Source of the DNA: Serripes groenlandicus
Lineage: Eukaryota; Mollusca; Bivalvia; Cardiida; Cardiidae
Assembly: GCA_031761405.1 (NCBI GenBank)
Contig: JASEVX010000324.1
Span: 62,001 to 126,000, forward strand
Direction of reading: 5' to 3'
DNA: 64,000 nt
The notes beneath the pieces are model-generated. The model saw only the letters and a program-made list of their open reading frames with translations, had not been told where the DNA came from and did no database searches. Position 1 is the stretch's first letter, and each line of letters starts with the position of its first letter. Below, piece after piece: positions 31,877 through 42,678 of this stretch. A program made the position numbers and the translations under genes.

Positions 31877-32140
31877 GAGCCCCAAAAGTGACATGGGCTG
31901 TCAATCCAGGGGTTGTGAGTTTGAATCCCAGCTTGACCACCATTCTTTCAGACGTTTGACCGAAGTCATTGTGACAAGTGTCAATCGTCTGCCACCAACG
32001 GGCTAACAGTCTATGTGGAAAAGCAGTAATTTGATGGAAAAGACTGTTGTGTTGAGTACTGGTATGATATAGGTTAACTTGCCGCTAGGATATGAAAATT
32101 AATGAAACTGTTAAAACCAAATCAATCATTCAGTCAACCA
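31877..32140 (+). mobile_element. tRNA-derived SINE, A-box lost
   Basis: GGGCTGTCAATCCAGGGGTT and GTGAGTTTGAATCCCAGC (B-box), the body with CCACCAACGGGCTAACAGTC, and a tail with CAAATCAATCATTCAGTCAA. Confidence 0.75.
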
Positions 32141-32277
32141 TAATACAGCATAAAATGTTTCAGTGTCAAAAAAGCTTGGACAAGTTCACATTTCAAAAAT
32201 CTAGACGAAAGGGCAATGTCACAGTAGCTATTACACATCTATACAAATTGAGATCATAGCTTTCAAGTATTTTTATT
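32141..32277. other. Unassigned
   Basis: No feature seen. Confidence 0.3.
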
Positions 32278-32737
32278 AGCTCACCTGTCATATAGTGACA
32301 AGGTGAGCTCTTTTGATCGCCCTTCGGCAGTCGTCCGTCCACAATCTCTCGTGAACACGATAAAGTCTTCATTTATTATCCGATGGCTACCAAACTTATT
32401 CAGTAGCTAGATATCCATGAGAGCTAGGTTCCTTTCGAAAACCAGATCCTTCCATGCGTGACAGGATTGTGGCCCTTTAAAATTGGCAAAATTGCTATAA
32501 TTGACCTTGTGAACAAGATAACAACTTCATTTATTTGTCACATGTCCTTTACATTGATTTATAAACATGTGACCATGACCTTAGTGTGATCTTTTATAAT
32601 CAAATATCATCATTGTCTTTGGATGACCTTCACCATGACTTTTTGACCTTCTCTCTTATTTTTGTAGAGCAATTAAATTAGGACCCTAAACCACTTACTC
32701 TGGTGAGCAATATAGGGCCATCATGGCTCTCTTGTTT
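32278..32737 (+). mobile_element. Helentron/HINE-like element G
   Basis: The 5' hairpin is AGCTCACCTGTCATATAGTG with ACAAGGTGAGCTC. The leader is TCGTCCGTCCACAATCTCTC. The short core is related to element L (CATGAGAGCTAGGTTCCTTT, GATCCTTCCATGCGTGAC). The 3' end is TGGTGAGCAATAT, AGGGCCATCATGGCTCT and CTTGTTT. Confidence 0.75.
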
Positions 32738-32759
32738 TTGGATGGTATTCTTTCATATT

Positions 32760-32905
32760 GAACCCTTTCCCTCTTGCTCATCAGCAGCATATGGCTGTTG
32801 AAAACATTGAGGCAAAAGGAGAATTGATCATTATGAATGATTTCTTCTTTTGCATCAATGTTTTCAACTCTATTCAGTTATTCAGTCTTACAGACGTTTT
32901 CTAGT
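32760..32905 (+). mobile_element. TTAA MITE, right end lost
   Basis: TGAACCCTTTCCCTC, AAAACATTGAGGCAAAAGGA, ATTTCTTCTTTTGCATCAAT and CAACTCTATTCAGTTATTCA follow the family order. The terminal right inverted end is not recognisable. Confidence 0.6.
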
Positions 32906-33294
32906 TGAATGCTGTTGTCATGAAACTGCAGTAGGTCAGGTCATATTAGCTGTGCATCAGGAAAAGTAATTTTTGAACATGTGTAGATGAAGGAATATAT
33001 CGGACATGCATGCTCTCTTATTCCAATGTGCACTGATTAATTGGTTTTTTTCCCTCAATATTTGCACAAGCTGATCGGAATTTACATTTATTAATAATGA
33101 CCTCAGACAATTAATCTGATAGAGTTAAACCTTTTTTCGTATGTGTTTCTGTAAGGATTTGCGTTTCAGTGATAACATATAAATGGTAGGATTTTAAAAC
33201 AATGAACAATTTTCGTAAACATTCAATAATTATTAGGGATGGGAATGAATACTGAAAACAATATTCGAATATTCTGTTATTAATAATTCCAAAC
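32906..33294. other. Unassigned AT-rich DNA
   Basis: No supported feature. Confidence 0.35.
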
Positions 33295-34449
33295 TGGGCC
33301 ATTTGAGGTCAAAAACTAGGTCATTATGTTAAATTGAAGGAAAATCTTGTACACTCGAGGCCGCATTTTTACCTTGAGCATGTTGAAACTTATCAGAATG
33401 TTTGTCTTGATGATATGTAGGCCAAGTTAGAATATGGGTCATGTCGGGTCAAAAAGTAGGTCACTAGGTCAAATTGAAGGACAATTTCTTTAACATCCTA
33501 GAGGCGGCAATTTTTTCTTCAGAAGTTGGAAATTTAATCAGAATGTTGTCGTTATTATATCTAGGTTAAGTTCGAATATGGGTAATATTGGTTCAGAAAC
33601 TTGGTCACTAGGCTAAATTGAAGGGAAATCTTGTTAACACTCTGGAGGCTGAAATTTTTAACTTGAGCATGTTAAAATTTGATCATGATGTTTGTTTTGA
33701 TGATATGTAGGCTAAGTTCAAATTTGGGTCATGTCTGTTCCAAAAAGGTCACTGGGCCAAATTGAAGGAAAATCTTGTTAACACTGTAGAAGCCGCATTT
33801 TTTGCTTCAGCATTAAAATTTTGTCAGAAGGTTTGTCTGTATGATATCTAGGTCAAGGTTAAATGTGGGTCATATTTGGTCAGAAACAAGGTCACTTAGC
33901 CAAATTGAAGGATAATCTTGTTAACACTCGGGAGGCTGCATTTTTTGCTTCAGCAGCTTGAAATTTTGTCAGAATGCTTGTCTGTATGATATCTATGTCA
34001 AGTTCAAATATGGGTCATATTGGGTGGGTATGAAACTAGGCCAAATTTAAGGAAAAGCTTGTTAACACTCTGGCGGTCGCGTTTTTAACTTCAGCATGTT
34101 GAAACTTTATCAGAATATTTGTCTTGATGAATCATGATATGTAGGTTAACACCAGGTCACTACGCCAAACTGAAGTAAAAAAGCGTCAAAACTGCGGAGA
34201 CCGCAATTTTACTTTGAGCAACTTGAAACTTTGTCAGAATGTTTGTCTTGATGATATCTAGTCCATGTTCGAATATGAGTCATATTAGGTTGAAAAAGTA
34301 GTTCACTTGGCCAAATGAAGGAAAATCTTGTTAACGCTGGAAGTTTCATATCAATCTTTGTCAGAATACTTGTCTTGATGTGTTTTGCAATAGAAATCAC
34401 ATTGCATAATTCAGGTGTGTGGTCTAGGGCCATCATGGTCCGCTTGTTT
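33295..34449 (+). mobile_element. Helentron/HINE-like element H, 5' end missing
   Basis: About seven units of 140-150 bp (AAATTGAAGGAAAATCTTGT, TAACACTCTGGAGGC, TCAGAATGTTTGTCTTGATG, AATATGGGTCATGTCGGGTC) share the F-type core. The 3' end is CAGGTGTGTGGTCT, AGGGCCATCATGGTCCG and CTTGTTT. No 5' hairpin precedes 33295. Confidence 0.75.
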
Positions 34450-34614
34450 CAATTTCAGAGGTATGTGGCTAATTCAAAAAGCTAGCTTTAGATTGTTTTT
34501 GGGGCCACAAGGGTCAAGGTCATCATTACTGAAATGAGCTGTAATATTACACAACCAAAGGTAACGTATTTGCGGCCAGGTAAGATCCAGATCAGCCAGG
34601 ACAAATGCCCAGTC

Positions 34615-34852
34615 TGACCAAATGAGTTTGAATCCAAGCTCGTCTGACATTCTTTCCAACGTTTGACAAAAGTCACTGTGACCAGCGTCATTCGTCTTTA
34701 ACCAATTGGCTTACAGTCTATATGGAAAAGCAGCAAGTTGTTTGGAAAGTATGTTGTGTGGAGTACTGGTGTGAGAAAGCTAGTAAACACATGTGTAGGT
34801 GAACTGGGTGCTATGATATGTAATTGCGTTCAGCCCAAATCAATCAATTAAT
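34615..34852 (+). mobile_element. tRNA-derived SINE, head truncated
   Basis: GAGTTTGAATCCAAGCTCGT retains a B-box. The body has CCAATTGGCTTACAGTC and GGAAAAGCAGCAAGTTG, and the tail is CAGCCCAAATCAATCAATT. Confidence 0.75.
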
Positions 34853-35088
34853 TGGGCCCACTTGGATTACACAGTTCTACCTACCGTACTTAAAGGAGAG
34901 AAGGGGCCACATTATGTCCTATATTTTACAACTCTTTTTATACAGCACATTCTAATTGAGTGTGCTGATTTTGCACAAACTCATGACCTGTTTTTCAAGA
35001 CTCTTTCAAACCGGAATTAAATTTTGATTTTCTTTAGGAAATTAATATTTTTACAAAAATTTAATTATGTTTTAAATTTAATAGTTTT

Positions 35089-35986
35089 AGCTCTACTGGC
35101 CAAAGGCCAGAAGAGCTTACACTGTGGTATGGTTTCGACTGGTTTGGGGACTAGGTTTGGTCGATTCCGTCGGGCCATCGGTCCCATCAAACCTTGACCG
35201 GCCCACAACTTAAACTCAAATGTCAAGGTCACACTTGGAGGTCAAATGTCAAAATGAGTACTGTTTGAAAGGATAACCTTGTCCGGCCCGCATTTCAACC
35301 ATGCATCATAGGATTTCCAAGAAACTTGGCACAAACGTTCACCATGATTAGGTGGTGTGTCATGCTCAAGACCCAGGCCTGTACCTCAAATGTCAAGGTC
35401 ACACTTAGATGTCAAAGGTTAAATGAGTACTATTTTATAGGACTACCTTGTCCGGCCCTCATTTCAACCATGCATCATAGGATTTCAAAGAAACTTGGCA
35501 CAAATGTTCACCATGATGAGCTGGCATGTCTTGCACAAGACATAGGCCTGTACCTCAAATGTCAAGGTCACACTTAGAGGTCAAAGGTCAAAATGAGTAC
35601 TGTTTGATAGGACTGTACCTTGTGTGACCCGCATCTCAATCATGCATCATAGGATTTCCATGAATTTCACTATGATGAGGCAGCGTGTCACTTTCAAGAC
35701 CCAGGCCTGTACCTCAAATGTCAAGGTCACACTTAGAGGTCAAAATGAGTAATGTATGATAGGACTACCTTTTCCGGACCAATTCTCAACCATGCATTAT
35801 AGGATTCCCAAGTTACTAGGCACACATGTTCACCATCGTTAGGTGGTGTGTCGCACACAAGACCCATGCCTGTATCTCAAATGTCAAGGTCACACTAACA
35901 GGTCAAGGTCAAAATGAGAACTGTTTGATAGGACTAGCTTGTCCAGCCCGCATCTCAATCATGCATCATAGGATTCCCATGTTTTT
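35089..35986 (+). mobile_element. Helentron/HINE-like element I (different 5' hairpin)
   Basis: The start AGCTCTACTGGCC, loop AAA, GGCCAGAAGAGCTT is a 13-bp-class hairpin distinct from the CTCACC type. About five units of 150-172 bp follow (CATGCATCATAGGATTTCC, TGTACCTCAAATGTCAAGG, TCACACTTAGAGGTCAAA). The core is broken at 35986 by element J. A CGCCTCTTGTTTG at about 36728, just beyond J, may be its 3' end. Confidence 0.65.
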
Positions 35987-36704
35987 AGCTCACCTGAGCA
36001 CAAAGTGCTCAAGGTGAGTTATTGTGATTGTCTTTTGTCTGGTGTGTGACGTGCATCTGTCATCATCTTCTCCCAGTAACCAATAGGTCGAATTGGATGA
36101 AACTTCACAGAAAGCATCCTCTCAATGATGTCACAAGAATTCCTTCAAATTTTGGCATCCATGCAGAATTCTTGTTTCAATTGCAACGAAACGAAAAACA
36201 CTTTAGAATTGTTTTTCTCCCAAACTGGTTGGGAGATTTTCAAATAATTCTCTTGAAATCTTCCTTTGATGACTCTCTATCAGATTCCTTCAAGCCATGT
36301 TGATTGGTTATATGGCTATAGTGATAACTTCAAAAATCTTCTCCAGTCGCGGCAATACGGGTATGGTGGAGTGCTCTTGGGCAAGGCACATTTTCTAGCC
36401 TAGTACTGTTTTTTTTTACCCAGGGATCATGAATAAGTGAACTATCGCTTTGATATAACTGAAATAATGTTGAAAGCGGCGTTAAACCCCAATAAATCAA
36501 AAATCTTCTCCTTCCAAAAGTGTTAAGCCGATTTTCAAACAATTTTGCAGAAATGTTCCTTAAGTGACCCACTATCAGATTCCTAAGCCATGTTGATTGG
36601 TAAAAAAAGATGGCTGCCAGGGGGGGCGGGGCTATTTTGCCGTTTATGGCTAAAGTGAACAAAAATCGGGTGAGCGATCCAGGGCCATCATAGCCCTCTT
36701 GTTT
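35987..36704 (+). mobile_element. Helentron/HINE-like element J, nested in element I
   Basis: The 5' end is AGCTCACCTGAGCACAAAGT and GCTCAAGGTGAG. The leader CATCATCTTCTCCCAGTAAC and two core units are of the A/E type. The 3' end is GGGTGAGCGATCC, AGGGCCATCATAGCCCT and CTTGTTT. It contains a SINE at 36345-36497. Confidence 0.75.
36331..36511 (+). mobile_element. SINE family 2, 5'-truncated, with target-site duplication
   Basis: Perfect 14-bp copies of CAAAAATCTTCTCC (36331-36344 and 36498-36511) flank an element with TGGTGGAGTGCTCTTGGGC, AAGGCACATTTTCTAGCC, ACCCAGGGATCATGAATAAG and the tail GTTGAAAGCGGCGTTAAACC. It lies within element J. Confidence 0.85.
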
Positions 36705-36729
36705 TTTATTTCAGCAGTTTCAGACGCCT

Positions 36730-37318
36730 CTTGTTTGAAATTACCTGGCCAAATTGTTTACCCTAATATGGTGGACTATGGTGCACAAAAGCTAGTTCTG
36801 TAACTCACAGGTCATAATTCAAGGTGAAATGTCAAGAACTTACGGTAGTAGATAAAAGCGTTTCCAAGTCATTCAACATTGGTCCTCAGATTTTCAAATA
36901 CAATGCATTTTTTTTTTTATCTTGATGAGACAGTTAATGGCATGCAAGAGCCAGGACTGTAGCACAACGTAAGATCTCACTTCCAGGGTTAATTTTCTTA
37001 TTTTCCAACAATATTTTTAGTGGTTTCAAAAGTTACATTTGTATTTGTTTTCGGAATTGGTTAGTTATTTGGATGTAAAAATATAAATAATGATCAGTTA
37101 TGATTTTCAGGTTATTTGATGATGATTAAAGAAACAACAGCCCAGTATTAAAAGTCTGACAGTTTTTGTGCCATCCTTCGACATGTACTGAGATAGAACC
37201 GACATTTATGCCCCAACAAATAGGTGTGACATGGCATTAGGCATTGTTTATGATTGAGTTCACAAAACATGATATGTGTTAGAAGAACTAACACATATTT
37301 GGTATATGTCTGGAGGGC
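36730..37318. other. Unassigned
   Basis: No coding or repeat feature that I can support. Confidence 0.4.
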
Positions 37319-37504
37319 ATATATTAATGTGATCGCCTTATGTCTGGTGCGTCATCCATCAACATTTTCTCCTCTGTAAACATCGGGTAAATTGGGATTT
37401 AACTTCACATATTGATTGGTATTTTTTTTATATTGTGGTTGTCATGACGAATCACATTGCACTACGTAGATGAGTGATTCAGGGCCATCATTGCCCTCTT
37501 GTTT
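37319..37504 (+). mobile_element. Helentron/HINE-like element K, internally deleted
   Basis: The leader GTGATCGCCTTATGTCTGG and CATTTTCTCCTCTGTAAA is joined almost directly to the 3' end GATGAGTGATTC, AGGGCCATCATTGCCCT and CTTGTTT. The tandem core is gone. Confidence 0.6.
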
Positions 37505-37629
37505 AGACCATCAGGGCAAAATATGCTGGGTTAGAAATTGTGTTTACTTGTCATCCAGTGTTGTCTGTCTGTCCATCTGCTTGCCTGTCGTTTGACATTT
37601 ACCTACTAACAACTTCTCCAAAAAAGATG

Positions 37630-37913
37630 CCGAGCCCCGGTAGCGATGCGGGCTGTCAATCCAGGGGTTGTGAGTTCGAATCCCGGCTCGGCCAACTTTC
37701 TTTCCGAAGATTGTCAAAAGTCAATGCGACATGCGTCATTCGTCTTCCACCAATGGGCTAAGTCATGTGGAAAAGCAGCCAGTTGCTTGGCAAGATTGTT
37801 GTGTGGAGTACTGGTGTTAGAAAATCAGGAAATGCATGAGTAGGTGAACTGGCCGCCGTGATATAACTGATAAATTGTTAAAACGGCTTTAAACCACAAT
37901 CAATCAATCAATC
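37630..37913 (+). mobile_element. tRNA-derived SINE with an A-box deletion
   Basis: This is very close to the copy at 1439 but with about 12 bases missing between CCCCGGTAG and CGATGCGGGC. B-box GAGTTCGAATCCCGG is intact, and the tail is CAATCAATCAATCAATC. Similarity to the 1439 copy over the body appears above 90%. Confidence 0.85.
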
Positions 37914-38361
37914 AAAAAAAGGTTTGCACCATTTGTCTCGATATAAAAGCTTGGCAGGAGACTCAGAGGGATCACTTCTCTATGGCCTGTCAGCCATGCT
38001 TTAACTTGCTTACATATTAGTAGGATATACATATGATCTTTCAAATATTCTTGTTTCAGGCTCCTTAAATGTTACAATATGGATTAGAATTTCAAATACT
38101 TTATATTGATGACTTATAGTTAAAGGGCCATAATTGTAGCATAATAAAAAAAGCTTGGATGAGCATTGGCATCAGCTTGGGACACAATTCCTTTTAAGAC
38201 AGTTATGTGAATCTAACTATGACAACGCAGGAAAATGTCTTTACATTTAAGTGGATACAGTGTGACATGAAGGAGTTATTTTGATATTTGTGCCATGATA
38301 TGATGTGTTGAAGTAAATAAACGTTGAGTAAAGATGCTCATATATTTTTAGTTACATTTTT
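37914..38361. other. Unassigned
   Basis: No feature supported. Confidence 0.35.
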
Positions 38362-39458
38362 AGCTCACTTGACCAAGAAGTGTTCAAGACGAGCTTTTGT
38401 GATCACACTTTGTCCATTGTGCTCTGTCCATCAAAAGCAATAACCTTTTGAACATTCTTGGGAACCACAATTTATATTGGAATTTACCTTTGCAGTGTTG
38501 TTAGCGTTAGAGATTTGAAACTTCTCATGTACGATCCACTGTCATGGTGAAGTGTCCTTGAACAAGGCACACCCCCTTGCCTAGTATTGTTTACCTAGGG
38601 ATTATAAATAAATGAACTGTTGCTGTAATATAACTAGATTATTGTTGTAAATGGGGTTAAACCTCAAATTAAAAACATAGGATGTTAACAGAACATTCCT
38701 GTCCATCACATGATCGCAATCAAGTACAAATATATTTCTGTCTTTCTGAATATTCATCACAACATTCATTTCCAGCATTTCCTTTTAAAAAATAGCCAGA
38801 TCCGCTCATGCATGACTGGATTATGGCCCTTGAAATGGTCAAAATTGCTATAAAAGAGCTTGTTAACATGATAGTCTTCACTTTTGATTGTATCTCAACC
38901 AAACTTATACAGTAGTTAGATACTTATGAGAGCCCGGTTACTTTCGAAAACCAGCCAGATCCTCTCATGTAGGACTGGATTATGGCCCTTGAAATGGCCA
39001 AAATTGCTCTTAAAGAGCTTGTTAACACATACAGTCTTCACTTTTGATTGTATCTCAACCAAACGTATACAGTAGTTAGATATCCATGAAAGCTCGGTTC
39101 CTTTCGTAAACCAGCCAGATCCGCCCATGCAAGACTGGATTATGGCCCTTGAAATTGTCCAAATTGCTATAATTGAGCATGTGAACACAATAGAGGTTCC
39201 ATTTACTATCTGATCTTCACCAAACTTAGATAGTAGTTAAATATTGATGAGAGCTTGGTTCCTTTTGAAAACCAGCCAGATCCGCCCATGCAAGACTGGA
39301 TTATGGCCCATGAAATTGTAAAAATTGCTATAATACAGCTTGTGAACATAAAGGAGCCTCCATTTACTATCCGATCTTCACCATACATACATGCTCTAGA
39401 TTGAAAATGACCAAAGAACAATACCAGTAGAGCATAGGCACTCATGGGCCTCTTGTTT
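38362..39458 (+). mobile_element. Helentron/HINE-like element L
   Basis: The 5' end is AGCTCACTTGACCAAGAAGT and GTTCAAGACGAGC. A SINE family 2 fragment is nested at about 38521-38676 (GGTGAAGTGTCCTTGAACAA, TACCTAGGGATTATAAATAA). About four core units of 145-165 bp (AACCAGCCAGATCCGC, GACTGGATTATGGCCC, TATACAGTAGTTAGATA) lead to CTCATGGGCCTCTTGTTT. Element M starts 5 bp later. Confidence 0.7.
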
Positions 39459-39462
39459 TTAT

Positions 39463-39544
39463 AGCTCACCTGTGATCAAGGTGAGCTATAATGATCACAT
39501 TTTGTCCGTCGTGCCTTCAGGCTACGTTTTGAATCCGATCTTAG
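39463..39544 (+). mobile_element. Helentron/HINE-like element M, 5' end
   Basis: AGCTCACCTGTGATCAAGGTGAGCT (split here as AGCTCACCTGTGATC and AAGGTGAGCT) is a near-perfect hairpin, followed by a TTGTCCGTCGTGCC leader. The GC-rich satellite begins where a core would be expected. No matching 3' end is seen after the satellite. Confidence 0.55.
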
Positions 39545-41575
39545 CTGTAGACGCGTGTTTGAACAGCGCGACCTGCCTTATCCCCAGTCAGTAGCGGAGT
39601 GCTCACTTGAAACAAGGTTAGCACTTCGCTGTGTAGGCGGGTTTTAACAGCGGGACCTGCATTTTCCCAGCCAGAAGCGGAAAGCTCGCTTGAAACAAGG
39701 CCAGCACTTCGCCGTAGACGCGAGTTTAAACAGCGGGACCTGTCTTATAGCAAACTTCGGCCCCGGCCAATAGCGGAGTGCTTACTTAAACAAGGCCAGC
39801 ACTTCGCTGTGGACGCGAGTTTTAACAGCGGGACCTGAATTTCCCCCAGCCAGTAGCGGAGTGCTGGAGATAAGGCCAGCACTTCGCTGTAGACGCGTGT
39901 TTTAACAGCGGGACCTGCCTTCTAGCAAAATTCGGCCCCGGCGCACATTTCCTCAGTCAGTAGCGGAATGCTCGCTTGAAACGAGGCCAGCACTTCCCTG
40001 TGTAGGAGGTTTTAAACAGCGGGACCTGCCTTATAGCAAATTCGGCCAGTAGCGGAGTGCTCGCTTGAAACAAGGCAAGCGCTTCGCTCTGTACGCGTGT
40101 TTTAACAGCGGGACCTGCATTTCCCCCAGCCACTAACGGAGTGCTCGCTTGAAACAAGGCCAGCACTTCGCTGTAGACGCGTGTTTAAACAGTGGGACCT
40201 GCCTTATAGCAAAATTCGGCCCCGGCGCACATTTCCCCAGTCAGTAGTGGAGTGTTCGCTTGAAACGAGGCCAGCACTTCCCTGTGTAGGCTGGCTTTAA
40301 CAGCGGGACCTGCCTTATAGCAAAATTAGGCCCCGGCGCACATATCCCCTATCAGTAGCAATAATATGCTATAAGACGGTCCCGCCGTCTACCCGCGCTT
40401 ACGGCGTAGGCTGGCTTTAACAGCGGGACCTGCCTTATAGCAAAATTAGGCCCCGGCGCACATATCCCCGGTCAGTAGCGAAGTGCTCGCGTGAAACAAG
40501 GCCAGCACTTCGCCGTAAGCGCGGGTATACGGCGTGACCTGCCTTATAGCAAACTCGGTCCCGGTTCAATTTCCCCCGACCAACGGCCGAGTGCTCGCTT
40601 GAAACAAGGCCAGCACTTCGCCGTAAGCGCAGGTAGACGGCGGGACCTGCCGTATAGCATATGCGGCCATGGCTCACATTGCCCATAACAGCGGCCGAAT
40701 GCTCGCTGGAAACAGGGCCAGCACTTCGCCGTAAGCGCGGGTAGACGACGGGTCCTGCCTTATAGCAAATGCGGCCCGGCACACATTTCCCCAACCAACA
40801 GCGGAGTGCTACCTTGAAACAAGGCCAGCACGTCTTCGTAAGTGCGGGTTGACGGCGGGACTTGTCTTATAGCAGATGCGGCCACGGCTCAAATTTCCCG
40901 TACTAGCAGCGGACTGCTTGCTTGAAACAAGGCCAGCATTTCTTCGTAAGTGCGGGTAGACGGCGGGACCTGCCTTATATCAAATGCGGCCCCGGCCTGC
41001 ACTTCACCGTAAGCGCGGGTAGACGGCGGGACCTGTCTTATATCATATGCGGCCATGGCTCACATTTCCCATAACAGCGGCCGAATGCTCGATGGAAACA
41101 GGGCCAGCACTTCGCCGTAAGCACGGGTAGACGACGGGTCCTGCCTTATATAAAATCAAGACCCGGCTGACATTTCCCCTAACATCAGCCGAATGCTCGC
41201 TGGAAACAGGGACAGCACTTCACTGTAAACGCGGTTAGACGGCTGGACCGTAAAGCATATGCGGCCATGGCTCACATTGCCCATAACAGCGGTCGAATGC
41301 TCGCTGGAAACCGGGCCAGCACTTCGCCGTAAGCGCGGGTAGACGACGGGTCCTGGCTTATAGCAAGTGCGGCCTCGGCTCACATTTCCCCAACCAACAG
41401 CGGAGTGCTACCTTGAAACAAGGCCAGCACTTCGCCATAAGCGCGGTGACGGTGCGACCTGCCTTATAGCATATGCGGCCACGGCTCATATTTCCCCTAC
41501 TAGCAGCGCACTGCTCGCTTGAAACAAGGCCAGCACGTACCCGTAAGTGCGGGTAGACGGCTTGTGACGACAAAT
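39545..41575. repeat. GC-rich satellite array, unit about 80-115 bp
   Basis: About 20 imperfect units combine GAAACAAGGCCAGCACTTCG, CTGTAGACGCGTGTTTTAAC or CCGTAAGCGCGGGTAGACGG, CGGGACCTGCCTTATAGCAA, and CGGCCCCGGC with CACATTTCCCC. Spacing of the GCACTTCGC block varies (for example 80, 82, 96, 84, 110). Base composition is much more GC- and CpG-rich than the flanks. Open frames of 65-119 codons inside it are by-products of the periodic, stop-poor sequence. Confidence 0.85.
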
Positions 41576-41602
41576 GCTTGTGCAAGTGGGAATGGGAAAA
41601 CC

Positions 41603-41815
41603 TTTTCCCTCATACAGACGCATTGTGATGTCCCTGAGGCAGATGACTTTTGAAAATATTTTTACCAATGGAGAATTTGCTCCTAATGAGCTATTCCACC
41701 TTTGGCCACAATGTTTTCACTTTTGAATTATGGTATTTACAGAAAATTTTCATATTTAACCAAAACATTTCCAAGGTCATCTGCTGTATATATGTTGTAT
41801 GTGGGAAAGGGTGCT
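41603..41815 (+). mobile_element. TTAA MITE without intact TTAA
   Basis: CCTTTTCCCTCATACAGACG at the left, CAATGGAGAATTTGCTCC with GAGCTATTCCACCTTTGGCC at the centre, and CTGTATATATGTTGTATGTG then GGAAAGGG at the right. Confidence 0.65.
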
Positions 41816-41847
41816 GGGCTGTAGATAACAGGCGTTTTGCATGTTTT

Positions 41848-41950
41848 CTAAACTCCTTATTTGACACTCAAACCCTATGTTGTGGGTACTTAACAAATCG
41901 TCTGAGTGAGACGATTCTTTTGATTACCCACAACATAGGCCATGCTTTAT
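41848..41950 (+). repeat. Palindromic repeat family 3, copy 1
   Basis: CCTATGTTGTGGGTAC and GTTACCCACAACATAGG-type arms (41873 and 41923) surround ATCGTCTGAGTGAGACGAT, itself a hairpin. An inverted copy lies at 56532-56640. Confidence 0.7.
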
Positions 41951-42041
41951 AAATAAGAGGGAAATTGTGGGAAAAAGAGCCGAATACCCCTCCTTTTTTG
42001 GACCTCTGAGGGGGATTAACTTAACATTGTTCGATTTTTAG

Positions 42042-42060
42042 GACTATGATGCCACGGAAC
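42042..42060 (+). pseudogene. ESD: Truncated exon of S-formylglutathione hydrolase (esterase D)
   Basis: After an acceptor (TTCGATTTTTAG) the 19 bases encode DYDATEL, matching the YDAT segment that lies in the C-terminal third of animal esterase D. At 42061 the match stops and TTAA MITE sequence begins. The remainder of this exon (about 50 codons, which in the family includes the catalytic Asp) is not visible before the next exon at 44522. The match is short, so it depends on its position and orientation upstream of the unmistakable terminal exon. Confidence 0.5.
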
Positions 42061-42108
42061 TGATCTGCTGCAGAGGCGTCAAAAAGCGTATATATGAGGG
42101 AAAGGGTT
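42061..42108 (+). mobile_element. TTAA MITE right-end fragment
   Basis: TGATCTGCTGCAGAGGCGTC, then ATATATGAGGGAAAGGG and TTAA (42105-42108). The left part is absent, replaced by the esterase D exon fragment. Confidence 0.75.
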
Positions 42109-42329
42109 AAATCAGCATAACACGATCATACGATAATCCAATTTATGCATCATAATTGCATGTATCGATTGCAAATAATGCATTATTCAAGTTTCTTTTC
42201 AATATTAAACTGTTTACCTAATATGATATAGAATCATTGGCTTTTGAATAATCTGAGAAAAGGAGGAAATATCTGTAAAATCAGAAGTGTTTTATTTTCA
42301 TGAAAAAAACAAACGGTTTAGGATAAGTA

Positions 42330-42678
42330 GATATTGCACAATTTGTGCAGTATTTTAAAAAACTTTGTACTGCAAAGGGGTCGAAAGTGACCTGTATGAG
42401 GGAAAAGGGTTAAACTGATTACTTGGGAAATGGAAATGAAAGTACTTCTCACTGAACCAATACAGTTTATGTTTTCCTCTTTAGGAAGGTTGTTTGATCC
42501 TTTACTTCTAGTATACACATGTTGAAGCATCTGCAGCAGACAATTTTTTTTTGTGCAAAACGAGAAATTGCTCATTATGCTCATAATGTCTTTATACATG
42601 GATATTTTCAGTATAATTAATGATATTTTTCAAATTATCTGCTGCAATTTTGATGTATGTGGAACAGAAAGGGCTAAA
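42330..42678 (+). mobile_element. Two further TTAA MITE fragments
   Basis: 42330-42412 has ATTGCACAATTTGTGCAG and ends CCTGTATGAGGGAAAAGGG plus TTAA. 42520-42678 has AGCATCTGCAGCAGAC, GAAATTGCTCATTATGCTC and GCTGCAATTTTGATGTATGT. Confidence 0.6.

Noticed and set aside
39957..41585. Several 60-119 codon open frames with repeated peptides such as RLRRSAGPVSSEHS
   Set aside because: They arise from the GC-rich satellite, whose units happen to lack stops in one frame. Unit length is not kept to multiples of three.
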